Shown: one piece after another, positions 44,227 to 52,727 of the stretch
Position numbering within the stretch: the first letter of the stretch is position 1
How the letters are laid out: each line of letters begins with the position of its first letter
Origin: Planctomycetota bacterium
Lineage (GTDB): Bacteria > Planctomycetota > MHYJ01 > JACPRB01
Assembly: GCA_016209705.1 (NCBI GenBank)
Contig: JACQVR010000094.1
Coordinates: 64,064-125,981 of the forward strand
Length of the DNA stretch: 61,918 nt
Reading direction: 5' to 3'
Translations under genes and position numbers: made by a program
The notes under the pieces: model-generated
What the model was told of the DNA's origin: nothing
Seen by the model: the letters and a program-made list of their open reading frames with translations, nothing else
Databases searched by the model: none

Positions 44227-44254
44227 TTGACCCGAACGCGTTGATTCGCATAAT
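44227..44254 (+). promoter_or_regulatory. tpiA promoter
   Basis: TTGACC (44227-44232), 16 nt, CATAAT (44249-44254). Transcription should start near 44261, about 5 nt before the ATG. No Shine-Dalgarno site is present. Confidence 0.6.
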
Positions 44255-44265
44255 GATTCGTTCCG

Positions 44266-45027
44266 ATGCGCCTCCCCTTGATTGCCGGGAACTGGAAAAT
44301 GAACGGTCTGCGGGCGGAGGCGACCGCCTTGGCGAGCGAAATCCGGACGGCTTTGGACCGCACGCCCGCGGAAGGAGTGGACGTCTTGATCTGTCCCCCG
44401 TTCCTGGCGCTCGCTCCCGTGCAGGAAGCGCTGGCGGGAAGCTCGATCCGCCTCGGAGCTCAGGACGTTCACTGGGAAGCCAAGGGCGCGTATACCGGCG
44501 AAGTCTCCACGGCCATGCTGCGCGAGGTCGGATGCGTCTTCGTGATCGTGGGACACAGCGAGCGGCGGCATATCATGGGCGAGACGAACGAACACGTGAA
44601 CCGCAAGGTGAAAGCGGCCGTGGCCCAGGGGCTGACTCCCATCGTGTGCGTGGGAGAGCTGCTGGAAGAACGCAGCATGGGAGATACCTATAACGTGATC
44701 GAGCGCCAGATCCGGCGGGCGTTCGACGGCATGCCGGCCGCAGACGTCGCGCGCACGGTGATCGCCTACGAACCGGTATGGGCCATAGGGACCGGCAAAA
44801 CCGCTACGCCGCACCAGGCCCAGGAAGCCCACCGTTTCATTCGGAAGCTGGTGGCGAAGATCGCCGGCCCGGAGGTGGGCGAAGGCACGCGGATCCTGTA
44901 CGGCGGAAGCGTGAAGCCGGAGAACGCCAAGGAGCTGATGGCCCAAGCGGATATCGACGGAGCGCTGGTCGGCGGAGCCAGCCTGAACGCCGAATCCTTC
45001 GTCCGCATGGTTCGGTATCGGGAGTAG
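44266..45027 (+). CDS. tpiA: Triosephosphate isomerase
   Basis: 253 residues. The N-terminal LIAGNWKMNG carries the catalytic Asn and Lys. IVGHSERRHIMGE has the catalytic His, and VIAYEPVWAIGTGKTATPHQ the catalytic Glu and flexible loop 6. The C-terminal ILYGGSVKPENAKELM and ALVGGASLNAESF bind phosphate. It interconverts DHAP and glyceraldehyde 3-phosphate. secG follows 178 bp downstream, the common tpiA-secG order. The upstream promoter suggests a leaderless message. Confidence 0.97.
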   Translation: MRLPLIAGNWKMNGLRAEATALASEIRTALDRTPAEGVDVLICPPFLALAPVQEALAGSSIRLGAQDVHWEAKGAYTGEVSTAMLREVGCVFVIVGHSERRHIMGETNEHVNRKVKAAVAQGLTPIVCVGELLEERSMGDTYNVIERQIRRAFDGMPAADVARTVIAYEPVWAIGTGKTATPHQAQEAHRFIRKLVAKIAGPEVGEGTRILYGGSVKPENAKELMAQADIDGALVGGASLNAESFVRMVRYRE

Positions 45028-45033
45028 CGATCG

Positions 45034-45072
45034 CCCCGCCCGTTGCCTGACGTTGCCGACGACCGGACGGGG
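45034..45072 (+). terminator. GC hairpin after tpiA (CCCGCCCGT family)
   Basis: CCCCGCCCG (45034-45042) pairs with CGGACGGGG (45064-45072) with one mismatch, starting 6 nt after the tpiA stop. No T-run follows, so termination is uncertain. Confidence 0.45.
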
Positions 45073-45205
45073 CTCGTTTGTGGAATCCCGACTCGGCGAT
45101 CGAGGGGGGCTGAGTCGGAATTCCAGGGAGCGGGCGGAACCGTGGATCCGCCCGCCGAAAAGTGGATGCACCCCCGCACTGAGGGGGCTTTTGCGGTGTT
45201 TAGCC

Positions 45206-45508
45206 ATGCTGGTTACGATTCTCTCCATTCTGTTCATCCTGGTGTGCGTGCTGCTTATTTTCATGGTCGTCATCACTCCTTCCCAGAGCGAAGGTCTGGC
45301 GGGAGCGTTCGGCGGCATGGGAAGCGACACGTTTTTCGGGACCAAGGCCGGCCAGCACATCAATCGCTTCACGATCTTTCTGGCCGTCATGTTTATGGTG
45401 CTGGCGATCGGCATCAACCGTCTCAGCGCGGGGGAGAAGAAAGCGGAGGAATCCATTCTTCCGTCCACGACGGAGCCCGCGCCCGCCCCTCCCTCCAATT
45501 CCAACTGA
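45206..45508 (+). CDS. secG: Preprotein translocase subunit SecG
   Basis: 100 residues from MLVTILSILFILVCVLLIFM. Two membrane helices flank the SecG signature, here ITPSQSEGLAGAFGGMGSDT and FFGTKAGQHINRFTIF. A Pro/Glu/Ala-rich C-terminus follows. SecG assists SecYE. The open frame extends 51 codons upstream, but the ATG at 45206 matches the first helix. No strong Shine-Dalgarno site is visible. Confidence 0.93.
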   Translation: MLVTILSILFILVCVLLIFMVVITPSQSEGLAGAFGGMGSDTFFGTKAGQHINRFTIFLAVMFMVLAIGINRLSAGEKKAEESILPSTTEPAPAPPSNSN

Positions 45509-45647
45509 TGCGTCCACTTTTCTTGTTCCGGCCGTGTCGAGGGGTCAGGATCCCGGCCCGCCGGGCGTCCCGGTGGTCTTCGACGCCGCGCGGGCGCGGC
45601 GCCGGCGCGGGGTCGCCGGTACGTGACGGGGATCCGATCGTCCCATG

Positions 45648-46529
45648 ATGAACAGCATGACGGGATTCGGCCGCGCCGCCTGGCGAGATCGGCGCTTGGA
45701 TGTCGAGGTGGAAGTTCGTTCGGTCAACCACCGCTTCCTCTCGGTGAAGATCAGTCTCCCCGAGGGCATGACCCGCTATGAAGGAGAAGTCGATCGGATC
45801 GTTCGCTCCCGCCTGGTGCGGGGCACCGTGTCGGTCGGCGTCGCCCTCAAGCCTTTGGGAGAGGAGGCCGTCCCTCTGCCCGATCCGGAGCGCGTCAAGG
45901 CGTTCTACGCGCGGTTGGAAACGATCCGGCGGTCCTTGGGAATTCCGGGTGCGGTTTCCTTCGAGGGATTGATGTCCATTCCCCCTTTGTGGACGGCGGC
46001 CGGCCAGGAAGACGCCCTGGCCGAGAGGGCATGGCCCATGGCGCGCCAACTCGTCGAAAAGGCCGTTGAGGATCTGGCGGCCTCTCGCGCGCGGGAAGGA
46101 CGCGCCATCCAAAAGGATTTGCTGAAGCGGCTGAATACGATCGATCGATCGGCTCAACGAGTCCGCCGGCGCGCTCCCCACGTCCTGGCCGCGTATCAGC
46201 GGAAACTCGACGAGCGGATCGGCACGCTGCTGGCCGGACGGGGGATCCCCGCCGAAAAGTCCGACCTGCTGAAGGAGGTCGCGGTGTTCGCGGACCGCTG
46301 CGACATCAGCGAAGAGCTGCACCGCCTGTCCAATCATGTGGCCGCGTTCCGCAAGATCGTGCGGCAGGGAGGGGCCGTCGGGCGGCGCCTGGATTTTCTG
46401 ACCCAGGAAATGGTGCGCGAAACGAACACGCTCGCCTCGAAGGGCGGCGATTCGGAAATTTCCCAAGCGGCCGTTCTGATCAAGTCGGAGCTGGAGAAGA
46501 TCAAGGAACAAGCGGAAAACGTGGAATAG
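45648..46529 (+). CDS. YicC family endoribonuclease
   Basis: 293 residues from MNSMTGFGRAAW, the near-invariant start of the family (45645 is an alternative one codon earlier). FQAR-like block RRLDVEVEVRSVNHRFLSVK and the C-terminal DUF1732 block FLTQEMVRETNTLASKGGDS and KSELEKIKEQAENVE are present. E. coli YicC is an RNase reported to act on the sRNA RyhB. It starts the run yicC-gmk-rpoZ-coaC-coaB, a widespread arrangement. Confidence 0.95.
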   Translation: MNSMTGFGRAAWRDRRLDVEVEVRSVNHRFLSVKISLPEGMTRYEGEVDRIVRSRLVRGTVSVGVALKPLGEEAVPLPDPERVKAFYARLETIRRSLGIPGAVSFEGLMSIPPLWTAAGQEDALAERAWPMARQLVEKAVEDLAASRAREGRAIQKDLLKRLNTIDRSAQRVRRRAPHVLAAYQRKLDERIGTLLAGRGIPAEKSDLLKEVAVFADRCDISEELHRLSNHVAAFRKIVRQGGAVGRRLDFLTQEMVRETNTLASKGGDSEISQAAVLIKSELEKIKEQAENVE

Positions 46530-46555
46530 ATTCTAAAGAGCGATTTCGATACGGC

Positions 46556-47128
46556 ATGGACGTCGGAAAACGGGCCGGCGCATGGGTGGTGATCTCCGGC
46601 CCCGGCGGCGTCGGGAAAACCACCGTCGTGCGGGCGTTGCTCCGGCGGAACCCGGCGCTCGCGCGGTCGGTTTCGGCCACGACGCGGGCGCCCCGGACCG
46701 GCGAGTCGGAAGGAAAGGACTACTTTTTCTATTCGCGCGAGCGGTTCGAACGGGAGCGGCGCGAGGAGGCGTTCCTGGAGCATGCGGAAATCGCCGGCCA
46801 TTGGTACGGGACGCCGGCGGCGCCCGTCGAACGAATGCTGGCCGAGGGCCGCGTGGTCTTGCTACCGATCGATGTCCAGGGGTACGCGAACCTGAAGCGG
46901 AAGGGGCGGCCCGGCGTGGGCATCTTCCTCATGGCTCCCTCGGAAGAGGAGCTCCGGCGCCGGCTGGCCGGACGGGGCGCGGACCCGGAGGAGACCGAGC
47001 GGCGCCTGCGGTTGGCGCGGAAGGAAATGGAGCACAAGGACGCGTATGACGTGATCGTGGTCAACCGGACCGTCGAACAGACGGTCGCGGACATCGAGGC
47101 TGCGTTGAGGAAAAGGCGACTCTTATGA
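46556..47128 (+). CDS. gmk: Guanylate kinase
   Basis: 190 residues. The P-loop is SGPGGVGKTTVVRALL, a small variant of the usual SGPSGxGKST. The GMP-binding region has SVSATTRAPRTGESEGKDYFF and EHAEIAGHWYGTP, and DVQGYANLK and the lid APSEEELRRRLAGRG follow. It converts GMP to GDP. Its stop overlaps the ATG of rpoZ. Confidence 0.95.
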   Translation: MDVGKRAGAWVVISGPGGVGKTTVVRALLRRNPALARSVSATTRAPRTGESEGKDYFFYSRERFERERREEAFLEHAEIAGHWYGTPAAPVERMLAEGRVVLLPIDVQGYANLKRKGRPGVGIFLMAPSEEELRRRLAGRGADPEETERRLRLARKEMEHKDAYDVIVVNRTVEQTVADIEAALRKRRLL

Positions 47129-47385
47129 TCGAGGGCGTGATGGACAAATCCGAAATCGACGCTTTGGCGGAGAAGTTCGGAGGGCGGTTCAAGCTGACGG
47201 TCCTGATTCAGAAGCGCGTTCGGGAGCTGGTCAAGGGCGCGGGGCGGCTGGTCGAAACGGACCACAAGAATCTGATCGACGTCGCGCTCGAGGAAATTCG
47301 CCAAGGCAAGCTACAGTGGGAAGGGATGATGGAAGACAGCGAGGAGCGCAAGCCCCGCAAGAAGGACAAGGACAAGAAAGAGTAG
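47125..47385 (+). CDS. rpoZ: RNA polymerase omega subunit
   Basis: 86 residues if started at the ATG overlapping gmk; MDKSEIDALAEKFG at 47140 is an alternative. The core LTVLIQKRVRELVKGAGRLV and NLIDVALEEIRQGKLQWEGM match omega. A lysine/glutamate tail ends it. Omega helps assemble beta-prime and in many bacteria forms a ppGpp site. Position after gmk is the usual one. Confidence 0.9.
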   Translation: MIEGVMDKSEIDALAEKFGGRFKLTVLIQKRVRELVKGAGRLVETDHKNLIDVALEEIRQGKLQWEGMMEDSEERKPRKKDKDKKE

Positions 47386-47476
47386 CGCTCGCGCGTGACC
47401 GGCTCGGACCGCCGAGCCGTGATTCCAAAGGGCGGGATTCGGCGTCGCGACATCCCTCGGAAACGGAGCGACCCGC

Positions 47477-48067
47477 ATGAAGAAATCCGAAAGGCCCGCG
47501 GCCGCGGCGAACGAGCGCCCGCTGGAGGGCCGCACGATCGTCGTCGGCGTGAGCGGGTCCATCGCCGCGTACAAGGCGGCCGAAGTGGTCTCGCAACTCG
47601 TTCAGCGCGGCGCGCGCGTGCCGGTCGTCCTGACGCGTGCCGCGACTCACTTCGTGGGACCGCTGACGTTCCAGACTCTCACCCGGATCCGAGTCATGAC
47701 GGAGGCGCTCGACCCGGAGAGCGTCCTGGACCCCACCCATATTTCCCTGACCGACGAAGCGGACCTCGTGCTGCTGGCGCCGGCGACCGCCAATCTCATC
47801 GCGAAGATCGCGCATGGGATGGCGGACGATCTGTTGACCTCGCTGCTGCTGGCCGTGCGCTGCCCGGTGATCGTGGCTCCGGCCATGAATGACCGCATGT
47901 GGAACAGCGCCGCGTTCCAGAAAAACCTGGTCGCGATCCGGGACCTGGAGTACCGGATCATCGAGCCGGAAGAGGGATTCCTCGCCTGCGGCACCTACGC
48001 GCTCGGCCGTTTGGCGACGCCGGCGCGGATCGTGGCGGAGGTGGAAAGGACGCTGGCTCGGTCTTAG
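47477..48067 (+). CDS. coaC: Phosphopantothenoylcysteine decarboxylase (CoaC domain, stand-alone)
   Basis: 196 residues. Flavoprotein fold: [40 protein letters not shown] (His before the flavin loop), [20 protein letters not shown] and the active-site [18 protein letters not shown] conserved Cys is in [12 protein letters not shown]. It decarboxylates phosphopantothenoylcysteine in CoA synthesis. In most bacteria this is the N-terminal half of a CoaBC fusion; here it ends with TAG and the ligase is a separate gene. Confidence 0.92.
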   Translation: MKKSERPAAAANERPLEGRTIVVGVSGSIAAYKAAEVVSQLVQRGARVPVVLTRAATHFVGPLTFQTLTRIRVMTEALDPESVLDPTHISLTDEADLVLLAPATANLIAKIAHGMADDLLTSLLLAVRCPVIVAPAMNDRMWNSAAFQKNLVAIRDLEYRIIEPEEGFLACGTYALGRLATPARIVAEVERTLARS

Positions 48068-48138
48068 AACCTGAGCGCACTCCGCTTTGTCCGTGGCCTC
48101 CCGGCTCAGGGTCATGACATAGCAGGCTTGGGGTCGAG

Positions 48139-48759
48139 ATGCACGTCCTCATCACCGCCGGTCCGACGCGCGAATTCCTCGACGAGGTCCGTTTCCTTTC
48201 CAATCCTTCCTCGGGCCGGATGGGGTTCGCCTGCGCCGAAGCGGCCGCGCGGGCGGGTCATCGAGTCACCCTGGTGACAGGTCCCACGAGTTTGCCCGAC
48301 CCGCCGTACGTTCGGGTGGTTCGGGTGACCAGCGCGGAGGAGATGCGCCGGGCGGCCCTGAAGGCCTACCGGCGCGCCGGCGCGGTCATCGCGACCGCCG
48401 CGGTGAGCGATTACCGTCCCGCCCGGCGGGTGTCCGGGAAAATCAAGAAGGGCCGCGGCCCCATGATCTTATCCCTCGTCCGCACGGCGGACATCCTGTA
48501 CGAGATGGGACGCTCGAAAGGCCGGCGCCTCCTGATCGGGTTCGCTCTGGAGACCGAAGACGAAACCGCGCGGGCGCTCGACAAGCTGAAGCGCAAGCGG
48601 CTGGATTATGTCGTTCTCAACGGACCCGCCTCCTTCACCGCCGCCCGCATGGACGCGACGCTGCTGGGCTCGGATGGATCCGAGGAGGCGTGGCGCCGGA
48701 TCTCCAAACGAGAGCTGGCCCGGCGGCTGGTACGGCTGATCGACGCCTCGCCCCGGTAA
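48139..48759 (+). CDS. coaB: Phosphopantothenate-cysteine ligase (CoaB domain, stand-alone)
   Basis: 206 residues from [40 protein letters not shown] is the CoaB nucleotide-binding loop. [20 protein letters not shown] matches the conserved AAVSD and KIKK blocks, and VVLNGPASF the end. It joins cysteine to phosphopantothenate with CTP. The 71-bp gap from coaC contains a CCTGAGC/GCTCAGG inverted repeat. Both halves look intact, so the split is a real organisation rather than a frameshift. Confidence 0.92.
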   Translation: MHVLITAGPTREFLDEVRFLSNPSSGRMGFACAEAAARAGHRVTLVTGPTSLPDPPYVRVVRVTSAEEMRRAALKAYRRAGAVIATAAVSDYRPARRVSGKIKKGRGPMILSLVRTADILYEMGRSKGRRLLIGFALETEDETARALDKLKRKRLDYVVLNGPASFTAARMDATLLGSDGSEEAWRRISKRELARRLVRLIDASPR

Positions 48760-48833
48760 GCGCTCGCTTTCCCTCCTCGTATCTCCACCATATTTTTTTT
48801 GCGCTCTTTCCAATGATCACCCTTTTTTCATGG

Positions 48834-48848
48834 TACATTAATAATGTA
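48834..48848. promoter_or_regulatory. Perfect palindrome TACATTA-A-TAATGTA
   Basis: A 15-bp dyad about 43 nt upstream of the broken gene at 48891, in an AT-rich patch rare for this DNA. It may be an operator or overlap a -10 element (TAATAAT). Confidence 0.45.
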
Positions 48849-48890
48849 ATTCCCGACCAGAGCATTCGACCCAGCAAGAGAGGCTCGAAG

Positions 48891-49315
48891 ATGAACCGAT
48901 TCAACGCCGCCACGGTGACCATGGCCGCCCTCGGACTCGCCCCCGACTCGGTTTCATCCCAGGACAATCGCGGGAAAGCGAATTCGAAGGTCGACCAGCA
49001 GAAATCAACGAAGCGATCAAGAATGGAGCGGAGTTTCTCCTTTCCAAGTACGCCAACGGGATCGACAACCGATCCTGGGTGTCGCCCGTCGAGTTGGTCG
49101 TCCTCACGCTCAGTCACGCGGGCGTGAGCCGGGACCACCCGGTGTTCGAGAAATGCTTGCAGGCCATGTTGGATTCCAAGCTCGAATACACGTATCGCGT
49201 GGCGTTGCACGCCATGGCGCTTCAGCGTCTCGATCCGGTCGCCCATCAGGAGCGCCTCGCCCATTGCGGCCAGTGGCTCGTCGATACCCAATGCGCGGAA
49301 GGAGAATGGGGATAG
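48891..49315 (+). pseudogene. Broken, truncated squalene-cyclase-repeat-like secreted protein
   Basis: ATG at 48891 opens a signal-like start (MNRFNAATVTMAALGLAPDS). From about 48962 the coding-looking sequence is in another frame: EINEAIKNGAEFLLSKYANG, SWVSPVELVVLTLSHAGVSR, KLEYTYRVALHAMALQRLDP, then CGQWLVDTQCAEGEWG and TAG at 49313. Those blocks resemble N-terminal parts of prenyltransferase/squalene-oxidase-repeat proteins seen in planctomycetes. The frameshift lies between about 48940 and 48990. The full-length family would continue for hundreds of residues, so the gene is cut short as well. Confidence 0.75.
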
Positions 49316-49330
49316 AAGCTCTTCCGGAAG

Positions 49331-49370
49331 CTCCGCCCGTTCTTCGGAAAAATCCAGGAAACGGGCGGAG
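49331..49370 (+). terminator. GC hairpin after the broken gene (CCCGCCCGT family)
   Basis: CTCCGCCCGTT (49331-49341) pairs perfectly with AACGGGCGGAG (49360-49370) around CTTCGGAAAAATCCAGGA. It begins 15 nt after the relic stop. No T-run. Confidence 0.6.
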
Positions 49371-49568
49371 GGCGAGTCATGCCTGAGCCCGCCGTCAGGA
49401 GCCCTTTTTACGGGCGACTCGCGCCTGGATGGGTGAAGACCGTTCCGAGTCCTGCCGATAGTCCATGAGGGGGAATTCGCGCCCACCGCGCGCTTCGGCC
49501 CGTCCGCGCCACGGAGAGTCTCCGGGCGCGGTCGGGGACCTTGTTTGTCACGGTCGCTGGGAGGGATC

Positions 49569-51881
49569 ATGGCCAAAAGAGGAAACGCATCGCCGCTGGC
49601 GGGAAGAGTGACCTTTCGGGAAAAACTGAAAGAGCTGGCCGCGCTGGGTTTTGTCCTGGCCGCGCTTTTCGTTTTTTTGTCGCTCGTCTCCTATGACCCG
49701 GGGGACATTCCCGACATCAAGTATCCTCCGAACCGCCCGGTGGCGAACCGCGGGGGACAGATCGGAGCTCACATCGCCTTCGCATTGCTCTCCCATTTTG
49801 GCCTGGCGGCCTATCTCGTCGCCTTTCTGTCGGGCTTCTGGGCCTTTCTGATCTTTTTCCGCAGGAAGCTCTCCGGACTGCACCTGAAGCTGATCGCCGC
49901 CGCGGTCGCCGTGATGGCGCTGGCGACGTTGCTGTCCCTCCAACCCATTGCCGGTCCCGGAGCATTAGGTTTTGAAGGAACGGCTCCCTCGCTGGGCGGC
50001 CTTTATGGAAAGGGAATCGAGCTGGCGCTGCGACGGGATTTGGGTACCGTGGGCACGGCGCTGGTGGTGGTCCTGGCGCTGTGCGTCTCGATCGTGCTCG
50101 CGACGGATTGGCTGATCTACAAAGGGATCGCCGCGGTGGGCGCTTTCCTCGCTCGCTGGACGGCGAGCGCTCCCCGTCCGGCCGTGCGGGCGGCCGGCGC
50201 CGCAACGGAGGAGAACGTCCCGATCGAGGTCGATGCGCCACGCGCCCCGATCGAACGGATTCCGACTCCCGAACCCGCTCCGGACGCCGGCGGCGAATCG
50301 GACGTCCCGGAAGCGGGGCTTCCGCCCGCGCTTCCCCGGCGGGAACCCCGCAATCCGCTCAAAGCGGCGGCGGACTCGCACGCCCGCCAGAAGCTGTTGC
50401 CGTACGAGCAGCCGCCGCTGGATCTCTTCGATAAGCCCGGTCCCAGCCAAAGCTCCATGACGGAGCAGGAAATCCAGGATCGGATGACATTGATCGTGGC
50501 CACGCTCAGGGAGTTCGAGATCTCGGCGCGCTGCGTCAATTACGAAATCGGCCCCGCGACCACGACCTTCGAGCTGGAGCTGGCCCCCGGCACGCGGTGC
50601 GCGTCCGTCGCCCAGCGCGAGGCGGAGTTGACCATGAAGCTGGCCGCTCCGGTCCGGGTGGTGGCGCCCATTCCCCACAAGACCACCGTCGGCGTGGAAG
50701 TTCCCAATCCCGTCGCCGAGATCGTGCGGATGCGCTCGTTCCTCGAGAAGGGATACAAAGACCTTCGAAAGATCCCGCTTCCCATCATCCTGGGCAAGAC
50801 CACGTCCGGGGAGGCGATCGTCAAGAGCCTGACGGCGATGCCGCACCTTTTGATCGGAGGATCGACGGGTTCCGGAAAGAGCGTTTGCCTGAACACGGTC
50901 ATCACGACGCTGCTCGTCGGCATGAGCTGGGATGAAATGAAGCTGATCCTGATCGACCCGAAGCGCGTGGAGCTGGCGCCGTTCGCGGACATCCCGCACC
51001 TCTGGGCCCCGGTGGTCGACGACGCGCGCAAGGCGGCGCAGGTGCTGGAATGGCTGCTGAAGGAGATGGAGGATCGCTACACGCATCTCAAGCGCGTCCA
51101 GGCGCGCAACGTCGACGCCTTCAACCGGCTGGGCGCCAAGGGCGTGCTCGACCGGCTCTTGGAGCAGGGGGTGGACAAGGAAGAGGCCGCCAAGGCGCCG
51201 ACGTTCTTCCCCTACATCGTCGTGGTCATCGACGAGATGGCGAATCTCATGCAGACGGCGCGCAAGGAGGTGGAACTGTCGATTTCCACGGTGGCCGCCA
51301 AAGCGCGGGCGGTGGGCATTCATTTGATCTGCGCCACGCAGCGCCCGTCCGCGGACGTCATCACCGGACTCATCAAGGCGAACATGCCTTCGCGCATCGG
51401 CTTCCGCGTGGCCAGCGCCATGGAAAGCCGGATCATTCTGGACCACAAAGGGGCGGAGCGCTTGCTGGGCAAAGGCGACATGCTCACGCTGATGGCGCCC
51501 GACTATCGGCTCCAGCGCGGGCAGTGCACGTTCACCGGCGACGACGAGATCCGCGGCGTCGTCCAGTTCCTCAAGAGCCGGGGCAAGCCGGTCTATCATG
51601 AGGAGCTGGTGCAGATCGACCAGGCCTCGGCGGCGGAAGGTTCGATGGACGACGAGCTGTTTGAAGACGCGGTGCGGGTCGTGCTGGAGGAGCAGCGCGG
51701 CTCGACCTCCCTGCTGCAACGGAAGTTGCAGGTCGGCTACTCGCGGGCGGCCCGGCTGATCGAGACGATGGAACAGTTCGGCATCGTGGGCAAGCATAAC
51801 GGATCGAGCGCGCGCGAGATTCTTCTGACCTGGGAGCAGTGGGAAGCGCGCAAGAAGCAGGCGGAAGCGGCGCGGAGCTGA
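49569..51881 (+). CDS. ftsK: DNA translocase FtsK
   Basis: 770 residues. Four membrane segments occupy roughly residues 20-185 (LAALGFVLAALFVFLSLVSY and others). A short Pro/Ala/Glu linker follows, then the motor with Walker A LLIGGSTGSGKSVCLNTVIT and Walker B YIVVVIDEMANLMQ, and CATQRPSADVITGLIKAN. The gamma winged helix at the C-terminus is EQRGSTSLLQRKLQVGYSRA to EQFGIVGKHNG. It pumps chromosomal DNA at the septum for dif recombination. GGGAGGGATC before the ATG at 49569 fixes the start. It ends back to back with clpS. Confidence 0.97.
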   Translation: MAKRGNASPLAGRVTFREKLKELAALGFVLAALFVFLSLVSYDPGDIPDIKYPPNRPVANRGGQIGAHIAFALLSHFGLAAYLVAFLSGFWAFLIFFRRKLSGLHLKLIAAAVAVMALATLLSLQPIAGPGALGFEGTAPSLGGLYGKGIELALRRDLGTVGTALVVVLALCVSIVLATDWLIYKGIAAVGAFLARWTASAPRPAVRAAGAATEENVPIEVDAPRAPIERIPTPEPAPDAGGESDVPEAGLPPALPRREPRNPLKAAADSHARQKLLPYEQPPLDLFDKPGPSQSSMTEQEIQDRMTLIVATLREFEISARCVNYEIGPATTTFELELAPGTRCASVAQREAELTMKLAAPVRVVAPIPHKTTVGVEVPNPVAEIVRMRSFLEKGYKDLRKIPLPIILGKTTSGEAIVKSLTAMPHLLIGGSTGSGKSVCLNTVITTLLVGMSWDEMKLILIDPKRVELAPFADIPHLWAPVVDDARKAAQVLEWLLKEMEDRYTHLKRVQARNVDAFNRLGAKGVLDRLLEQGVDKEEAAKAPTFFPYIVVVIDEMANLMQTARKEVELSISTVAAKARAVGIHLICATQRPSADVITGLIKANMPSRIGFRVASAMESRIILDHKGAERLLGKGDMLTLMAPDYRLQRGQCTFTGDDEIRGVVQFLKSRGKPVYHEELVQIDQASAAEGSMDDELFEDAVRVVLEEQRGSTSLLQRKLQVGYSRAARLIETMEQFGIVGKHNGSSAREILLTWEQWEARKKQAEAARS

Positions 51882-52214
51882 TCATCCCTCGGCGGGTTCG
51901 AGGATCGCGCTCATCGATCCCTTGCAGCGGGGGATGCGCCAGTCCGGCCCATAGGCATGGATCTGATCGCGTTTGAACTCGGCCTGTTCCAGGGCGCCGG
52001 TCCACACGATGACGCGTCCGGTCGTGTCCACCTCGCGCGCCATTTGAAACGCTTTCTCGACCCCGTACCCGAAAATCTTTCCGAGCATTTCGACCACGTA
52101 TTCGTAGGTGTGATGATCGTCGTCCAGGAGGACGACGTGGTAGTTCGGAGCCAGGCGAGACTCCGTCTCCGGACGGGTCTTTTCAACCGGCGCGACCGTC
52201 ATCTTCTTTATCAT
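51882..52214 (-). CDS. clpS: ATP-dependent Clp protease adaptor ClpS
   Basis: 110 residues. YHVVLLDDDHHTYEYVVEML carries the N-degron pocket (the DD and following His), and EKAFQMAREVDTTGRVIVWT is typical. The C-terminal IHAYGPDWRIPRCKGSMSAI is a variant. ClpS delivers N-end-rule substrates to ClpAP/ClpCP. clpA is not adjacent. An internal start (MTVAP) at 52202 is possible. Its stop codon immediately follows the ftsK stop. Confidence 0.92.
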   Translation of the reverse strand: MIKKMTVAPVEKTRPETESRLAPNYHVVLLDDDHHTYEYVVEMLGKIFGYGVEKAFQMAREVDTTGRVIVWTGALEQAEFKRDQIHAYGPDWRIPRCKGSMSAILEPAEG

Positions 52215-52261
52215 ACTCGGCTTCCCTGGTGCGCTTCGAGACCCGAGCGTAGAATCGTGTC

Positions 52262-52687
52262 ATGATTCGGGCCCTGGGGGTGTGCGCGGTCCTCTCCGGC
52301 TGCGCGGCGTCCGCGAACCACCGCGCGGCGATCGAGAAAGTCCTTTCCGACCAGGTGGAGGCGTGGAATCGCGGCGACGTGGAACGATTTCTCGAAGGGT
52401 ACTGGAAGTCGGACCGCACGGTCTTTGCGGCCGAGGACAAGATCCATCGCGGATTCGAGGCCATGGCCGAGCGGTACCGCAGGTCGTTCCCCACGCGCGA
52501 CGCCATGGGAACGTTGACCTTTTCCGAGTTGACGTTCGAGTCGATCGAGGAGGATCAGGCGGTCGTCACGGGCCGGTGGGCGTTGGAGCGGGCTCAGGAT
52601 CGGCCCGGCGGCGCCTTCACGCTGATCTTCCGCCGGTTCCCCGAAGGGTGGCGCATCGTGCACGACCATACGTCCAGCCGTCCGTGA
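52262..52687 (+). CDS. Small lipoprotein with NTF2/SnoaL-like (DUF4440-type) domain
   Basis: 141 residues. The signal MIRALGVCAVLSGCAAS has a good lipobox (LSGC). The rest is one NTF2-like domain: IEKVLSDQVEAWNRGDVERF, GYWKSDRTVFA, FEAMAERYRRSF and AFTLIFRRFPEGWRIVHDHT. Such domains often bind small hydrophobic ligands or act as isomerases, but no active-site assignment is possible. It is 47 bp from clpS (divergent) and 40 bp before the cardiolipin synthase gene. Confidence 0.85.
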   Translation: MIRALGVCAVLSGCAASANHRAAIEKVLSDQVEAWNRGDVERFLEGYWKSDRTVFAAEDKIHRGFEAMAERYRRSFPTRDAMGTLTFSELTFESIEEDQAVVTGRWALERAQDRPGGAFTLIFRRFPEGWRIVHDHTSSRP

Positions 52688-52727
52688 GAAGCGTGATCTT
52701 CCGCGACGATCGTCCTCGCGATCATCG

